Shown: piece after piece, positions 1 to 12,881 of the stretch
Layout: each line of letters opens with the position of its first letter
Numbering within the stretch: position 1 is the stretch's first letter
Origin: Aureimonas altamirensis
Lineage (GTDB): Bacteria; Pseudomonadota; Alphaproteobacteria; Rhizobiales; Rhizobiaceae
Direction: 5' to 3'
Length of the DNA: 59,190 bases
NCBI RefSeq assembly: GCF_001463885.1
Contig: NZ_BBWQ01000023.1
Location: 1 to 59,190, forward strand
Program-made: the position numbers and the translations under genes
Notes under the pieces: generated by a model
Databases searched by the model: none
Told to the model about the DNA's origin: nothing
The model's input: only the letters and a program-made list of their open reading frames with translations

Positions 1-553
1 GCTGTATGGTACCGGCCCGCCGATCCAGCAACGCGGAGCTGTAGACCCTGCTGCCGATCGCCTCGGCCGCCGCGTCGGCGTCCAGATAGTCCACCGGTGC
101 GCCCAGCGCCTGCCACTCGGCTGCCCGGCCGGCCAGCTCTTCGGCCCCTGCCGCGCCGACGCCGCAGTGCAACGTGCCGGCGCGGGTGGCCTCGCAGGCG
201 ATGCCGTGCCGCTCGATCAGTTCGAAGACGGCGGCCGGCCCGCCGCCCAGAAGATCGAGCAGCCGTTTGCCGTGCACCGGGCCGAGGACGTTGGGCAATT
301 CGCGCGGGCGGACCCACATGCCGGCATTGACCAGGCCGACATTGCGCCCCGACCCGCCGAACCCGGCCTCCTCCGCCTCCAGAACGATGACATCGACGCC
401 CTGCCCGGCAAGATGCAGGGCTGCAGACAGCCCTGTATATCCAGCCCCGACGATGGCCACGTCGGCGGTCTTCTCACCATCCAGGGCCGGCGCAGCGGGC
501 GCCGGCGGCGCAGTCCGCTCCCAAAGCCCGTGCGTCCTGTCGTCCTGTTGCAT
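1..553 (-). CDS. FAD-dependent amine/amino-acid oxidoreductase (DAO family), 3' part outside window
   Basis: The reading frame starts at an ATG at 553 and stays open to the window edge, giving 184 codons of the N-terminal part. The ATG is preceded directly by an in-frame TAG, so it is the first possible start. About residues 31-47 carry the Rossmann dinucleotide motif VAIVGAGYTGLSAALHLA, followed by a Glu-ending strand (VIVLEAEEAGFGGSGRNVG). This is the layout of D-amino-acid oxidase-like flavoproteins such as gamma-glutamylputrescine oxidase (PuuB), sarcosine oxidase-like or glycine oxidase-like enzymes. The SGRN-G motif after the second strand is common in the PuuB/OrdL group. The catalytic C-terminal half is missing, so the substrate cannot be assigned. 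It has no clear Shine-Dalgarno and is divergent from the gene at 771. Confidence 0.8.
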   Translation of the reverse strand, partial: MQQDDRTHGLWERTAPPAPAAPALDGEKTADVAIVGAGYTGLSAALHLAGQGVDVIVLEAEEAGFGGSGRNVGLVNAGMWVRPRELPNVLGPVHGKRLLDLLGGGPAAVFELIERHGIACEATRAGTLHCGVGAAGAEELAGRAAEWQALGAPVDYLDADAAAEAIGSRVYSSALLDRRAGTIQ

Positions 554-770
554 CTAGGGAAACCCGCGCATGAATCGGCGGCATCTTAAGACGACGGATG
601 GGAAAGATGCCAAGCGAAGATTGGTCCGGCCGACAGTCCCGTACGGAATGTCGGTGCATACTGCCTCTAAGCCGGATTGCGGACGCCGACCGCCGATGGG
701 GTGAATTGCGCTACGCCCGTGCCGGCCTGTCTACTGACGCGAAGGCGAAACGGCAGGAGACTACGAGCGC

Positions 771-1658
771 ATGACGGCAGGATCGATCTTTCGGGTGGGC
801 GGCTGCGTGCTGGCGCTTGCGATGGCGATGACGTTCCCGGCGCTACGCGCCGAAGCCACGGAACGCGCCTTCTCGACACGCGTGGTCGAATCCGGCCACA
901 GCCTGACCGACCCGATTCCGCCCATGCTGTCGCGCATGGTCGTTGCCGCCGGCGGCAAGCCCAGCATTGCCCGCTCGACCATTCCCGGCAGCCCCATGGA
1001 TTGGCGGCGCAACAACCCGACCGACCCCTTGCCCAACGCCTGGACCGACATTCAGGACTACGAATTGCTGGTGCTGACGGAGCGGGTCTCGCTGTCCACC
1101 ACCGTCCAGTGGCACGACTCGGAGAACGAGGCGCTGCGCTGGGTCGAAAACGCGTGGGAAAAGGGCGATGGCGGCAAGGGCGCGCAGACGATGCTGTACG
1201 CAAGCTGGATCCACATAACCAGCGGACCGAACTTCGACAATTTCAACAAGGATCCGGAAGGCCATGTGCCCTTCCGCCTGCGCCTGCCGATGGAGTGGCA
1301 GCGTTGGGAGAAGATCGCCTCGCATGTGAACGCGAACCGGCCGGAGGGCTCGCCCCCGGTGCGGATGATACCGGGGCCGCTGCTGTTCGCCGCTCTCTAC
1401 GATGCGGTCGAGGCCAAGCAGGCGCCCGACCTGGAAAAGATGGAGATGCTGTTCACCGACGCCATCCACATCAACGATATCGGCGCCTATTTCATCAGCC
1501 TGGCGCACTACGCGATGATCTACGGCCGCGACCCGCGCGGACTGCCGGCCGATGTCGGGCAGGACCAGCCCCCCACCCCGGCCCTGGCAGCTTTCATGCA
1601 GGAACTCGTCTGGAAGGTGCTGAACGATTACGAGGGCTCGGGGCTCGCCCCGGCCTGA
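771..1658 (+). CDS. Exported SGNH/GDSL-like protein of unknown function
   Basis: A 295-aa protein with an N-terminal signal peptide (hydrophobic stretch about residues 9-25, likely cleavage after ALRA), so probably periplasmic. GHSLTD at about residues 42-47 resembles SGNH hydrolase block I (serine nucleophile), and DAIHIN at about residues 230-235 resembles block V, which carries the Asp-His pair. The blocks II and III that complete the oxyanion hole are not obvious by eye, so the enzyme class is an inference. AGGAGA lies 10-16 bases before the ATG. The next gene downstream is aspT, but a hairpin at 1665-1681 suggests a separate transcript. It could instead be a non-enzymatic SGNH-fold protein. 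Confidence 0.6.
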   Translation: MTAGSIFRVGGCVLALAMAMTFPALRAEATERAFSTRVVESGHSLTDPIPPMLSRMVVAAGGKPSIARSTIPGSPMDWRRNNPTDPLPNAWTDIQDYELLVLTERVSLSTTVQWHDSENEALRWVENAWEKGDGGKGAQTMLYASWIHITSGPNFDNFNKDPEGHVPFRLRLPMEWQRWEKIASHVNANRPEGSPPVRMIPGPLLFAALYDAVEAKQAPDLEKMEMLFTDAIHINDIGAYFISLAHYAMIYGRDPRGLPADVGQDQPPTPALAAFMQELVWKVLNDYEGSGLAPA

Positions 1659-1664
1659 ACCTTC

Positions 1665-1697
1665 CGGCTGACATTCAGCCGCGACTGGGTTTTCTTT
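1665..1697 (+). terminator. Possible rho-independent terminator after the SGNH-like gene
   Basis: A perfect 7-bp stem (CGGCTGA / TCAGCCG, loop CAT) at 1665-1681 is followed after 8 bases by a T-rich run at 1690-1697. The gap between stem and T run makes it weak. Confidence 0.4.
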
Positions 1698-1751
1698 GCC
1701 GGGCACGGCCCTAGCTGATTGTCGCACGATCGCTTTATGGAAGGGCGTGCG

Positions 1752-5062
<3,311 letters not shown>

Positions 5063-5086
5063 TTCCACGTTTTCTCCGGGGGGCGC

Positions 5087-6433
5087 CTACTCGGCCGGTA
5101 CGGCGATCGCCTCCGGCTGGGGTTTCGCCTCGCCGCGCTCGTGGCCGCCCAGCACCGCATGCAGGCGGTCGGTGTCCAGTTCGCCCTCCCAGCGCGCCAC
5201 CACGAGGGTCGCGACGGCGTTGCCGACAAGGTTTGTCAGGGCCCGGCATTCCGACATGAAGCGGTCGATGCCGAGAATGAGCGCCATGCCGGCAACCGGC
5301 ACGGACGGCACCACCGACAGCGTTGCGGCCAGAGTGATGAAGCCGGCGCCGGTGATGCCCGCCGCGCCCTTGGAGGACAGCATGGCCACCAGCAGCAACA
5401 GGATCTGGTCGGTCAACGACAGCTCGATATTGGTGGCCTGCGCAATGAACAGCGCCGCCAGCGTCATGTAGATGTTGGTTCCGTCAAGGTTGAAGGAATA
5501 ACCGGTCGGAACCACGAGCCCGACGACGCTGCGCTTGGCCCCGGCCCGCTCCATCTTGTCCATCAGCGTCGGCAGTGCGGCTTCGGACGACGAGGTGCCG
5601 AGCACCAGCAGCAGCTCTTCCTTGATGTAGCGGATGAGCGCGAAGATGGAGAAGCCGTTGTAGCGGCATACGGCGCCGAGGATGATGACGACGAAGAGGA
5701 TCGAGGTGAGGTAGAAGGTGCCCACCAGCATGGCCAGGTTGGCGACCGAGCTGATCCCGTATTTGCCGATGGTGAAGGCCATGGCGCCGAAGGCGCCGAT
5801 GGGAGCGGCCTTCATCAAGATGCCGACCAGCTTGAACATGGGCACGGATACGGCCTGGAAGAAATCCAGCACCGGCTTGCCCTTTTCGCCGACCATGCCC
5901 AGCGCGATGCCGAACAGAACCGAGAAGAACAGCACCTGCAGGATGTCGCCTTCCGCGAAGGCCGACACGATGGTGGTGGGGATGACGTTGGACAGGAAGC
6001 CGACCAGGCTCTGCTCGTGTGCCTTGGTGGCGTAGTTGGCCACGGCGCTCGGGTCCAGCGAGGCCGGGTCGATGTTCAGCCCGGCGCCGGGCTTGACCAC
6101 ATTGGCCACGATGAGGCCGACGATGAGTGCCAGCGTCGAGAAGGTGAGGAAGTAGGCCATGGCCTTGCCGGCAACCCGCCCGACCTTCTTCAGGTCGCTC
6201 ATGCCGGCGATGCCGGTGACGATGGTCAGGAAGATCACCGGCGCGATGATCATCTTGACGAGCTTGATGAAGGCATCGCCCAGCGGCTTCAGGCTTTCGC
6301 CGAGCTGCGGGTAGAAATGCCCGAGCGCGATGCCGAGCGCGATCGCGACAAGCACCTGGACATAGAGTTGCGCATAGATCGGCTTGCGCTTCTGGGGGCC
6401 TGCGTCGGTTTCGACAGCCATGGGTACGGCCAT
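5087..6433 (-). CDS. dctA: C4-dicarboxylate:cation symporter DctA
   Basis: 448 aa sodium:dicarboxylate symporter (SDF) family membrane protein. Family signatures are visible: [10 protein letters not shown] (serine-rich re-entrant loop), [10 protein letters not shown], and [20 protein letters not shown] near the C-terminus. It imports succinate, fumarate and malate, and often aspartate, across the inner membrane. The start at 6433 has GGGAGG nearby; the longer open frame reaching 6976 lacks these features. It is divergent from dctBD, and its upstream region has a near-consensus sigma-54 promoter and two DctD-like sites, so dicarboxylate-induced, sigma-54-dependent expression is expected. It is convergent with aspD, separated by 24 bases. 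Confidence 0.95.
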   Translation of the reverse strand: MAVPMAVETDAGPQKRKPIYAQLYVQVLVAIALGIALGHFYPQLGESLKPLGDAFIKLVKMIIAPVIFLTIVTGIAGMSDLKKVGRVAGKAMAYFLTFSTLALIVGLIVANVVKPGAGLNIDPASLDPSAVANYATKAHEQSLVGFLSNVIPTTIVSAFAEGDILQVLFFSVLFGIALGMVGEKGKPVLDFFQAVSVPMFKLVGILMKAAPIGAFGAMAFTIGKYGISSVANLAMLVGTFYLTSILFVVIILGAVCRYNGFSIFALIRYIKEELLLVLGTSSSEAALPTLMDKMERAGAKRSVVGLVVPTGYSFNLDGTNIYMTLAALFIAQATNIELSLTDQILLLLVAMLSSKGAAGITGAGFITLAATLSVVPSVPVAGMALILGIDRFMSECRALTNLVGNAVATLVVARWEGELDTDRLHAVLGGHERGEAKPQPEAIAVPAE

Positions 6434-6525
6434 GATATTCCCTCCCGTAACGGTGGACAGGGTGCCGGGGCACCCCATGTTCTCCCGGTCCGGGGCGATG
6501 CGCACGGACCTCAAGCCACCCTTTC

Positions 6526-6540
6526 GCAAGCGGCGTGCCA
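6526..6540 (-). promoter_or_regulatory. Sigma-54 (-24/-12) promoter of dctA
   Basis: On the minus strand the bases read TGGCACGCCGCTTGC, an exact match to the TGGCACG-N4-TTGC core of RpoN promoters, with GG and GC at the correct spacing. Transcription would begin near 6514, giving a leader of about 80 bases before dctA. Confidence 0.85.
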
Positions 6541-6614
6541 TTCGCTTTGCGCAGGCCTCCCATGCCGGATTTGCAGGGGTGGCGGCCGCCTGAGTGCTGG
6601 ATCGGGCGCAGGAT

Positions 6615-6632
6615 TGTGCGATATTTCGCTCG
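6615..6632. promoter_or_regulatory. Second, degenerate DctD binding site
   Basis: TGTGCGATATTTCGCTCG matches 12 of 18 positions of the perfect site at 6647-6664, including TGTGCG, TA and CGC. It lies 32 bases (about three helical turns) from it, so both would face the same side of the DNA upstream of the dctA promoter. Confidence 0.5.
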
Positions 6633-6646
6633 CCTGTTGCAGCCAA

Positions 6647-6664
6647 TGTGCGGTAAACCGCACA
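6647..6664. promoter_or_regulatory. DctD upstream activator site for dctA
   Basis: TGTGCGGTAAACCGCACA has 8-bp perfect inverted arms (TGTGCGGT/ACCGCACA) around AA. It closely resembles the TGTGCGG-type sites described for DctD in rhizobia. It lies about 140 bp upstream of the expected dctA start of transcription and ends one base before the dctB start codon. Confidence 0.75.
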
Positions 6665-6665
6665 G

Positions 6666-8480
6666 ATGAGAGGAATAGCGAAACCGGGAGCGATCTGGCT
6701 GGCTGTGGCGTGCCTGGTGGCGCTTGCCTGCATCGGTGCGGCCGGCCCCCTGGCGCGCCAGCACCGCCTGTCGGAGCTTTCGGAAGAAGCCGCGCGTGCC
6801 GCCCCGCTGGCGCGTGCCGTGCTGGCCAGCGAGATCGGCAAGCAGCGCAGCGTGCCCCTGATCCTGTCGCAGGACACCGATATTGCCGGAGTGCTGGCCG
6901 CGCCCGATGCCGACGCGCTCCGGCGGACCGACGAGCGCCTGGCGCAACTGGCCGGCCAGACGGGCGCGAGCGTCATCTATTTGATCGATGCTGCCGGGGA
7001 CACGGTCGCCGCCAGCAATCATGCACAGGCCGACAGCTTCGTCGGCAACAATTATGCCTTCCGCGACTACTTCCAGCGCGCTCTGCGCGAGGGCGCAGGT
7101 GAACAATATGGCCTCGGCACCGTCAGCCGCCGGCCGGGCCTCTATCTGTCGCGGCGCGTGGATGGCGCGGATGGAGGCGCCTTGGGCGTCGTCGTGGTCA
7201 AGGTCGAGCTGGACAGCGTCGAGCAGGCCTGGGCCGCCAGTGGCCGGCCCACTTTCGTCGATGACGGGCGGGGCGTCGTACTGGCGACCAGCGTTCCGGA
7301 CTGGCGGTTCCGGGCGCTTCGACCGCTGACAGCGGCAGAGGCCGAGGCCATCCGATACAGCATCCAGTTTGCCGATGCGGGGCTGCAGCCCCTCGACATG
7401 ACCGGCATGGCCGGAACGGCGGTTGACGGCATCGTCACCGTCGATGCCGGCGGCGGCATGCAAGCCCATGTGGAGGCGACCCTGCCCCTGCAGGACAACC
7501 CGGCCGAGTGGCGCATCCACGTGCTGGTTCCGGCAGCAGCGGCCCTTGCGCAGGCGCAGCTTTACTGGCGCGGCATCACCGCGCTTGCGCTGGCCCTGGC
7601 ATTCGGAACGCTGTTCTTCCTGCACCGCAGGCGCCGCTGGGCCGCCGAACGGCGCGCCGACATGGTCCGCACTGCCGCCGTGCTGGAGCAGCGCGTGAAC
7701 GAGCGCACCTCTGAACTGTCCGCAGCCAATCTCCGGCTGGAAGCGGAAATTACCGAGCGCGAAAGCGTGGAGGCGCGCGTCCTGCGCCTGCGCGACGACC
7801 TTGCACAGGCCAACCGCCTGGCCTCGCTGGGGCAGATCACCGCCGGCGTGGCACACGAGATCAACCAGCCGCTTGCCGCGATCCGCACCTTTGCCGAAAA
7901 CGCCGGAACGTTCCTCGACAGGGGCGATACCCCGCGCACCCGCGCGAACCTCGATACGATTGCCGGCCTTGCCGACCGGATCGGCGAGATCACCGGAACG
8001 TTGCGCAACTTCGCCCGGCGGCAGACGGGCGTGCGCCAGGTGATGGATATCGCCGAACCGGTCGACGGCGCGGTCATGATGCTCCGTAGCCGGATGAAGC
8101 AGCAGAATGTCCGGCTGGAACGGCAGGCACCCTCCGCACCGGCGCTGGTGGATGGCAACAAGACCCGTCTGGAGCAGGTTTTCGTCAACCTCCTGCGCAA
8201 CGCATTGGACGCGATGGAGGGCGAGGGCGCGATCCTGATCCGGACGAGCGTCAGCGGCGACAGCGTCCACGTCGCGATCGAGGATACGGGCCCCGGCCTG
8301 TCGCAGGAAATGCTGGATCGCCTGTTCACGCCCTTTTCCACCACGCGGCAGAACGGTCTTGGCCTTGGCCTCGTAATCACCGCCGATATCCTGCGCGATC
8401 TGGGCGGCGGCATCGCCGCCGGCAAAGCCCCGTCTGGCGGTGCCTGCATGACGATCACGCTTCCGAGGGCAGCGGAATGA
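6666..8480 (+). CDS. dctB: C4-dicarboxylate sensor histidine kinase DctB
   Basis: 604 aa. It has an N-terminal membrane helix (about residues 9-28), a periplasmic double-PAS-type sensing domain (about 30-290), a second helix (about 298-318), a coiled-coil linker, a dimerisation/phosphoacceptor domain with H397 in [13 protein letters not shown], and an ATPase domain with the N box ([10 protein letters not shown]) and G boxes (DTGPGLS, GLGLGL). This is the usual DctB design. It senses periplasmic dicarboxylates and phosphorylates DctD. The ATG at 6666 has no Shine-Dalgarno and follows the DctD site immediately, but the N-terminal helix fits this start well. Its stop overlaps the dctD start (ATGA). 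Confidence 0.92.
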   Translation: MRGIAKPGAIWLAVACLVALACIGAAGPLARQHRLSELSEEAARAAPLARAVLASEIGKQRSVPLILSQDTDIAGVLAAPDADALRRTDERLAQLAGQTGASVIYLIDAAGDTVAASNHAQADSFVGNNYAFRDYFQRALREGAGEQYGLGTVSRRPGLYLSRRVDGADGGALGVVVVKVELDSVEQAWAASGRPTFVDDGRGVVLATSVPDWRFRALRPLTAAEAEAIRYSIQFADAGLQPLDMTGMAGTAVDGIVTVDAGGGMQAHVEATLPLQDNPAEWRIHVLVPAAAALAQAQLYWRGITALALALAFGTLFFLHRRRRWAAERRADMVRTAAVLEQRVNERTSELSAANLRLEAEITERESVEARVLRLRDDLAQANRLASLGQITAGVAHEINQPLAAIRTFAENAGTFLDRGDTPRTRANLDTIAGLADRIGEITGTLRNFARRQTGVRQVMDIAEPVDGAVMMLRSRMKQQNVRLERQAPSAPALVDGNKTRLEQVFVNLLRNALDAMEGEGAILIRTSVSGDSVHVAIEDTGPGLSQEMLDRLFTPFSTTRQNGLGLGLVITADILRDLGGGIAAGKAPSGGACMTITLPRAAE

Positions 8481-9847
8481 ACCCATCCATCAACCGTGTC
8501 CTGTTCGTGGACGATGACGCTGCCATGCGCTCCGCCAATGCCCAGACGCTGGAGCTGGCGGGCTTCGAGCCCGTTCTTGCGGCATCCGCGATGGAGGCGA
8601 TGACAGAGCTGGAAAGCGGTTTCGACGGCGTCGTCGTTTCCGATATCCGCATGCCGGGCATGGACGGGCTGCAACTCTTCGAGGCGATCCGCGCCATCGA
8701 TCCGGACCTGCCCGTCATCCTGATAACCGGTCACGGCGATGTGGACATGGCCGTGTCGGCGCTCAAGCGCGGCGTCTACGACTTCATCCCGAAGCCCTTT
8801 CCCCGCGACCGGCTCCTTGCCAGCATCGCGCGGGCGGTGGAAAAGCGCAGCCTCGTGATGGAAAACCGGCGCCTGCGCGCAATGGCCGCCGAAGTGGACG
8901 AAGACCTGCCCCTGATCGGTCAGACGCCGCAGATGCGCAGCCTGCGCCGCACCCTGCGCCAGATCGCGGAAACCGAGGTCGACGTTCTGATCGAGGGGGA
9001 AACCGGCTCCGGCAAGGACGTGGTCGCCAATCTCATCCATCGGTGGAGCGCCCGCGCTCCCAAGCCCTTCGTGGCACTGAACTGCGGTGCCCTGCCGGAG
9101 ACGGTGATCGAAAGCGAGTTGTTCGGCCATGAGGCCGGCGCCTTCACCGGCGCGCAGAAACGGCGCGTCGGCCGGATCGAGCATTCGGCGGGGGGCACCC
9201 TCTTTCTCGACGAGATCGAGTCCATGCCGCCATCCCTGCAGGTCAAGCTGCTGCGGGTCCTGGAAACACGCCGGATCGACCCTCTCGGCACGAATGAGAG
9301 CCGGCCCGTGAACATAAGGGTCGTCGCGGCCTCCAAGGTCGATCTTGGCAACCCCACTGAACGTCGGGATTTCCGGGAGGACCTGTACTATCGGTTGAAT
9401 GTCGTGACCTTGCGCATCCCACCGCTGCGTGAGCGCATGGACGACGTGCCGCTCTTGTTCGCGCATTTCCTGCAATCCGCCGCCCGTCGCTTCGGCCGCC
9501 AAACCCCTGCCCTGACGAAGGCCGTCCACGATCGGCTGCGCGCCCATCGCTGGCCGGGTAATGTCCGAGAGCTTGCGCACTTCGCCGAACGCACGGTGCT
9601 TGGCCTCAGCGATTTGGAATCCATTCCCACCGGTGCCGGCGCGCCTGCAATCGACAGCGCTGCGCCTCTTCCGGATCGGGTCGCCGCATTCGAGGCCGAG
9701 GCGATCCGTCAGGCGTTGCGGGAACATGACGGAGACGCGCGCGCGACCATCGAGGCGCTCGGCATCCCGCGCAAGACGTTTTACGACAAGCTGCAGCGTC
9801 ACGGGATCGCTCGCCGGGACTTCGGCTCAACGCCGGATGCAGATTGA
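8477..9847 (+). CDS. dctD: Sigma-54-dependent response regulator DctD
   Basis: 456 aa NtrC-type regulator. It has a receiver domain (about residues 5-125, phosphoacceptor D56 in [11 protein letters not shown]), an AAA+ domain with Walker A GETGSGKD and the sigma-54 contact loop GAFTGA, Walker B TLFLDEI, and a C-terminal Fis-type helix-turn-helix ([20 protein letters not shown]). Phosphorylated DctD should activate the RpoN promoter of dctA from the sites at 6615-6664. It overlaps dctB by 4 bases, so the two are translationally coupled. Confidence 0.95.
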   Translation: MNPSINRVLFVDDDAAMRSANAQTLELAGFEPVLAASAMEAMTELESGFDGVVVSDIRMPGMDGLQLFEAIRAIDPDLPVILITGHGDVDMAVSALKRGVYDFIPKPFPRDRLLASIARAVEKRSLVMENRRLRAMAAEVDEDLPLIGQTPQMRSLRRTLRQIAETEVDVLIEGETGSGKDVVANLIHRWSARAPKPFVALNCGALPETVIESELFGHEAGAFTGAQKRRVGRIEHSAGGTLFLDEIESMPPSLQVKLLRVLETRRIDPLGTNESRPVNIRVVAASKVDLGNPTERRDFREDLYYRLNVVTLRIPPLRERMDDVPLLFAHFLQSAARRFGRQTPALTKAVHDRLRAHRWPGNVRELAHFAERTVLGLSDLESIPTGAGAPAIDSAAPLPDRVAAFEAEAIRQALREHDGDARATIEALGIPRKTFYDKLQRHGIARRDFGSTPDAD

Positions 9848-9943
9848 TTGCCCGATCAACAAATTATTTGACGAGGCGATGCACTCCTTTTGATGTACAA
9901 TATGCATGTTCACACGAGTTCGTGATCGCACACACTTATCCAT

Positions 9944-9983
9944 TAAAATCATATAGTTACGCTAAAATCATATAAATGATTTT
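9944..9983. repeat. AT-rich direct and inverted repeats
   Basis: TAAAATCATATA occurs twice, at 9944-9955 and 9963-9974 (19-base period). The second copy is half of a perfect inverted repeat, AAAATCAT (9964-9971) and ATGATTTT (9976-9983). The surrounding 9860-10040 is strikingly AT-rich in an otherwise GC-rich window. It may be a regulator-binding or promoter region for the small gene at 10116; no gene is visible in the 268 bases between dctD and that gene. Confidence 0.6.
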
Positions 9984-10001
9984 ACATTTTACAACCTTAG
10001 G

Positions 10002-10030
10002 TTGATATTTTTTGGTCGTTAAATTGATAA
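10002..10030 (+). promoter_or_regulatory. Possible sigma-70 promoter of the 65-aa gene
   Basis: TTGATA (10002-10007) and TGATAA (10025-10030) are separated by 17 bases in the AT-rich stretch. This would give a leader of about 80 bases before 10116. In AT-rich DNA such matches arise easily. Confidence 0.3.
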
Positions 10031-10115
10031 ATGATATGCAACTCTTATGGCCCCTGGGTGTTGTGTTGGGCGATGGCGGATGCTGACCGCCGAACCATGA
10101 AAGGAAATTTGTCAC

Positions 10116-10313
10116 ATGACCGAACTTCTCGATGCCAATATCGACCTGCTGACCGAAATGCTTCTTCGATCACGAGAGATCGCCGTGGACGAGAACCTCG
10201 ATCAGCTCTTGCCGGCGCTGGACGCTGCCATCTTCATCACGGGCCGCGCCATCGCGGATCGGATGGACGATAGCGCATGGGCATATCTGGAGTCCGGCGC
10301 CACCTTGAACTGA
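10116..10313 (+). CDS. Small hypothetical protein, 65 aa
   Basis: An acidic 65-aa protein (MTELLDANIDLLTEML...) predicted by eye to be mostly helical, with no signal peptide, membrane segment or motif that I recognise. AAAGGA sits about 12 bases before the ATG. It stands alone between dctD and the sugar ABC operon, behind the AT-rich repeat region, which suggests separate regulation. I cannot assign a function. An in-frame ATG further upstream gives no better candidate. Confidence 0.55.
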   Translation: MTELLDANIDLLTEMLLRSREIAVDENLDQLLPALDAAIFITGRAIADRMDDSAWAYLESGATLN

Positions 10314-10364
10314 CGCTTACGACCCGCTTGCCATTAGTCATACTTTATGTACTCTTGATTATCA

Positions 10365-10383
10365 GGGCCCCGTCAAGCGGGCC
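10365..10383 (+). promoter_or_regulatory. Hairpin in the leader of the ytfQ operon
   Basis: GGGCCC and GGGCC arms enclose a short loop (19 bases in all) and end 8 bases before the GGGAGGA ribosome site of ytfQ. It may protect the mRNA or modulate translation; no terminator U run follows. Confidence 0.35.
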
Positions 10384-10401
10384 ATAATCGGGAGGAATCA
10401 C

Positions 10402-11364
10402 ATGCAAGGTAAAACCCTCGCAGCCGGAGCCGCGTTGATCGCCGCCCTTCTGGCCGGGACCGTTTCCGCATCGGCGCTGACGGTCGGCTTTTCGCAGATC
10501 GGGTCGGAGTCCGGGTGGCGCGCGGCGGAGACGACGGTTACCCGCCAGGAAGCCGAAAAGCGCGGCATTGACCTGAAATTCGCGGACGCGCAGCAGAAGC
10601 AGGAAAACCAGATCAAGGCGGTGCGCGGCTTCATCGCACAGGGCGTCGACGCCATCCTGATCGCGCCCGTCGTTGCGACCGGGTGGGATCAGGTTCTGGA
10701 AGAAGCCAAGGAAGCCGAAATTCCGGTCGTGCTGCTGGATCGCCAGATCGATGCGCCGGACGACCTCTATCTCACGGCCGTCACGTCCGACCAGGTCTTC
10801 GAGGGCAAGGTTGCCGGCGAATGGCTGGTGAAGGATGTGGGCGATACCGAATGCAAGGTCGTCGAACTGCAGGGCACGACCGGCTCCTCGCCCGCCATCA
10901 ACCGCAAGAAGGGCTTCGAGGAAGCAATCGCCGGACACGACAACATCCAGATCGTCCGCAGCCAGACCGGCGACTTCACCCGGGCCAAGGGCAAGGAAGT
11001 GATGGAAAGCTTCATCAAGGCCGAAGGCGGCGGCAAGGATATCTGCGCGGTCTACGCCCATAATGACGACATGGTCGTCGGCGCCATCCAGGCCATCAAG
11101 GAAGCAGGTCTGAAGCCCGGAACCGACATCAAGGTCGTGTCGATCGACGCGGTGCCGGACATCTTCCGCGCCATGGCCGATGGCGAGGCGAACGCGACCG
11201 TGGAGCTGACGCCCAATATGGCCGGACCGGCCTTCGAGGCCATCTCGGCCTATCTGGACAATGGCACGGCCCCGCCGAAGTGGATCCAGACGGAGTCCAA
11301 GCTCTATACCGCACAGGACGACCCGATGGCGGTCTATGAGGCCAAGAAGAACCTCGGCTACTGA
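10402..11364 (+). CDS. ytfQ: Sugar ABC transporter periplasmic binding protein, YtfQ type
   Basis: 320 aa with a signal peptide (about residues 1-24, SASA-LTVGF). It has the type I periplasmic binding fold of the ribose/galactose group: GFSQIGSESGWR at the mature N-terminus, a hinge region around LLDRQID, and VYAHNDDMVVGAIQAIKEAG in the second lobe. The mature N-terminus and overall sequence resemble E. coli YtfQ, which binds galactofuranose. The three genes that follow complete the system in the E. coli order ytfQRT-yjfF. GGGAGGA lies 5 bases before the ATG. The ligand here is inferred from the family; a related furanose or other sugar is possible. Confidence 0.88.
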   Translation: MQGKTLAAGAALIAALLAGTVSASALTVGFSQIGSESGWRAAETTVTRQEAEKRGIDLKFADAQQKQENQIKAVRGFIAQGVDAILIAPVVATGWDQVLEEAKEAEIPVVLLDRQIDAPDDLYLTAVTSDQVFEGKVAGEWLVKDVGDTECKVVELQGTTGSSPAINRKKGFEEAIAGHDNIQIVRSQTGDFTRAKGKEVMESFIKAEGGGKDICAVYAHNDDMVVGAIQAIKEAGLKPGTDIKVVSIDAVPDIFRAMADGEANATVELTPNMAGPAFEAISAYLDNGTAPPKWIQTESKLYTAQDDPMAVYEAKKNLGY

Positions 11365-12881
11365 TGGAAGCGCCCGTTCTCGAGGCGCGCGGCATCGAAA
11401 AATCCTTTTTCGGTGTCCGCGCCCTCGACCACGTCGACTTTACGCTGGCGCGCGGTGAGGTGCATGCCCTGCTGGGTGAAAACGGCGCCGGCAAGTCCAC
11501 CCTCATCAAGATCCTCACCGGCGCCTACCGGCGCGACGGCGGCACGATCCGGGTGGACGGCGTCGAGGCGGACCCGCGCAATGTCGGCGAGGCGCAGGCG
11601 CTTGGCATCGGCACCGTGTACCAGGAGGTCAACCTTCTGCCCAACCTGACGGTGGCCGAGAACCTGTATCTCGGGCGCCAGCCGCGCCGCTTCGGCCTGG
11701 TCGACTATCGGCGTATGAATGCCGATGCGCGCGGCCTGATGAAGCGGTACGGCCTTTCCATCGACGTGAAGCAGACACTGGACAGCTTCTCGGTGGCCAT
11801 CCGCCAGATCGTCGCCATCGCCCGGGCCGTCGATCTTTCGGGCAAGGTGCTGGTGCTGGACGAGCCAACCGCCAGCCTCGACCCCGGCGAGGTTGAGCTG
11901 GTGTTCGGCGTCATCCGCACCCTGCGGGACCAGGGGCTTGGGATCGTCATCATTACCCATTTTCTCGACCAGGTCTTCGCCATCGCCGACCGGATCACGG
12001 TGCTGCGCAACGGCAAGCTGGCGGGCAGCCGGCCGGTCCACGGGCTGCAGCGCATGGAGCTGATCGCCCTGATGCTGGGTCGCGAGCTGGAAGGCGAGAC
12101 GCTGGGCCGCGCCGCCCCGCGCGCCGCCGCTGCCGGAGATCCGGCGTTCCGCTTCGAGGCTTACGGACGCAAAGGCGGCGTTGCACCATTCGACCTTGCC
12201 ATCGGCGCCGGGGAAGTGGTGGGCGTTGCTGGCCTGCTCGGGTCGGGCCGCACCGAGACGGCGCGGCTTCTGTTCGGCGCCGACCGCCACGACAGCGGAA
12301 CCGCCTTCGTCGACGGGCATGAGATTTCCATCGGATCGCCCGAGCGGGCCGTCGCCGCCGGATTCGGCTTCTGCCCGGAAGAGCGCAAGACCGAGGGCAT
12401 CGTCGCCGATCTTTCGGTACGGGAAAATATCGTTCTTGCCCTGCAGGCCCGGCGCGGCTGGGCACGGCCCCTGCGCCGCAGCGAGCAGGCCGCCCTTGCG
12501 GACCGTTTCATCGAGGTGCTCGATATCCGCCCGGCCGATCCGGAGATGCCCATCAAGTTCCTGTCGGGCGGCAACCAGCAGAAGGCGCTCTTGGCGCGCT
12601 GGCTGGCGACCGAACCGCGCCTCCTGATCCTGGACGAACCGACGCGCGGCATCGATGTGGGCGCCCATGCGGAAATCATCCGCCTCATCGATACGCTGCG
12701 CAACGACGGCATGGCGCTGGTGGTCATCTCGTCGGAGCTGGAAGAGCTCGTGGCCTATGCCTCGCGCGTGGTGGTGCTGGCCGACCGCCGCCACGTTGCG
12801 GAGTTGGCCGGCGACGAGATTTCGCCGGCATCGATCATGGCGTCCATCGCAGCGCATGGGCATGACGGAGGCACGGCATGA
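11364..12881 (+). CDS. ytfR: Sugar ABC transporter ATPase, YtfR type (two nucleotide-binding domains)
   Basis: 505 aa with two fused ATPase domains, as in RbsA/MglA/YtfR. The first has Walker A GENGAGKST (about residues 39-47) and Walker B VLVLDEPTAS. The second has a degenerate P-loop (GLLGSGRTETARLL) but an intact signature LSGGNQQK and Walker B LLILDEPTRG, which is normal for this family. It energises import through YtfT and YjfF. Its ATG overlaps the ytfQ stop (TGATG), and its end overlaps ytfT by 4 bases. Confidence 0.92.
   Translation: MEAPVLEARGIEKSFFGVRALDHVDFTLARGEVHALLGENGAGKSTLIKILTGAYRRDGGTIRVDGVEADPRNVGEAQALGIGTVYQEVNLLPNLTVAENLYLGRQPRRFGLVDYRRMNADARGLMKRYGLSIDVKQTLDSFSVAIRQIVAIARAVDLSGKVLVLDEPTASLDPGEVELVFGVIRTLRDQGLGIVIITHFLDQVFAIADRITVLRNGKLAGSRPVHGLQRMELIALMLGRELEGETLGRAAPRAAAAGDPAFRFEAYGRKGGVAPFDLAIGAGEVVGVAGLLGSGRTETARLLFGADRHDSGTAFVDGHEISIGSPERAVAAGFGFCPEERKTEGIVADLSVRENIVLALQARRGWARPLRRSEQAALADRFIEVLDIRPADPEMPIKFLSGGNQQKALLARWLATEPRLLILDEPTRGIDVGAHAEIIRLIDTLRNDGMALVVISSELEELVAYASRVVVLADRRHVAELAGDEISPASIMASIAAHGHDGGTA

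Noticed and set aside
5484-8486. A 1000-codon open frame on the minus strand
   Set aside because: It runs antisense to dctB and part of dctD and through dctA in the wrong frame. Its translation is rich in Arg, Gly and Ala with no domains, typical of antisense frames in GC-rich DNA.
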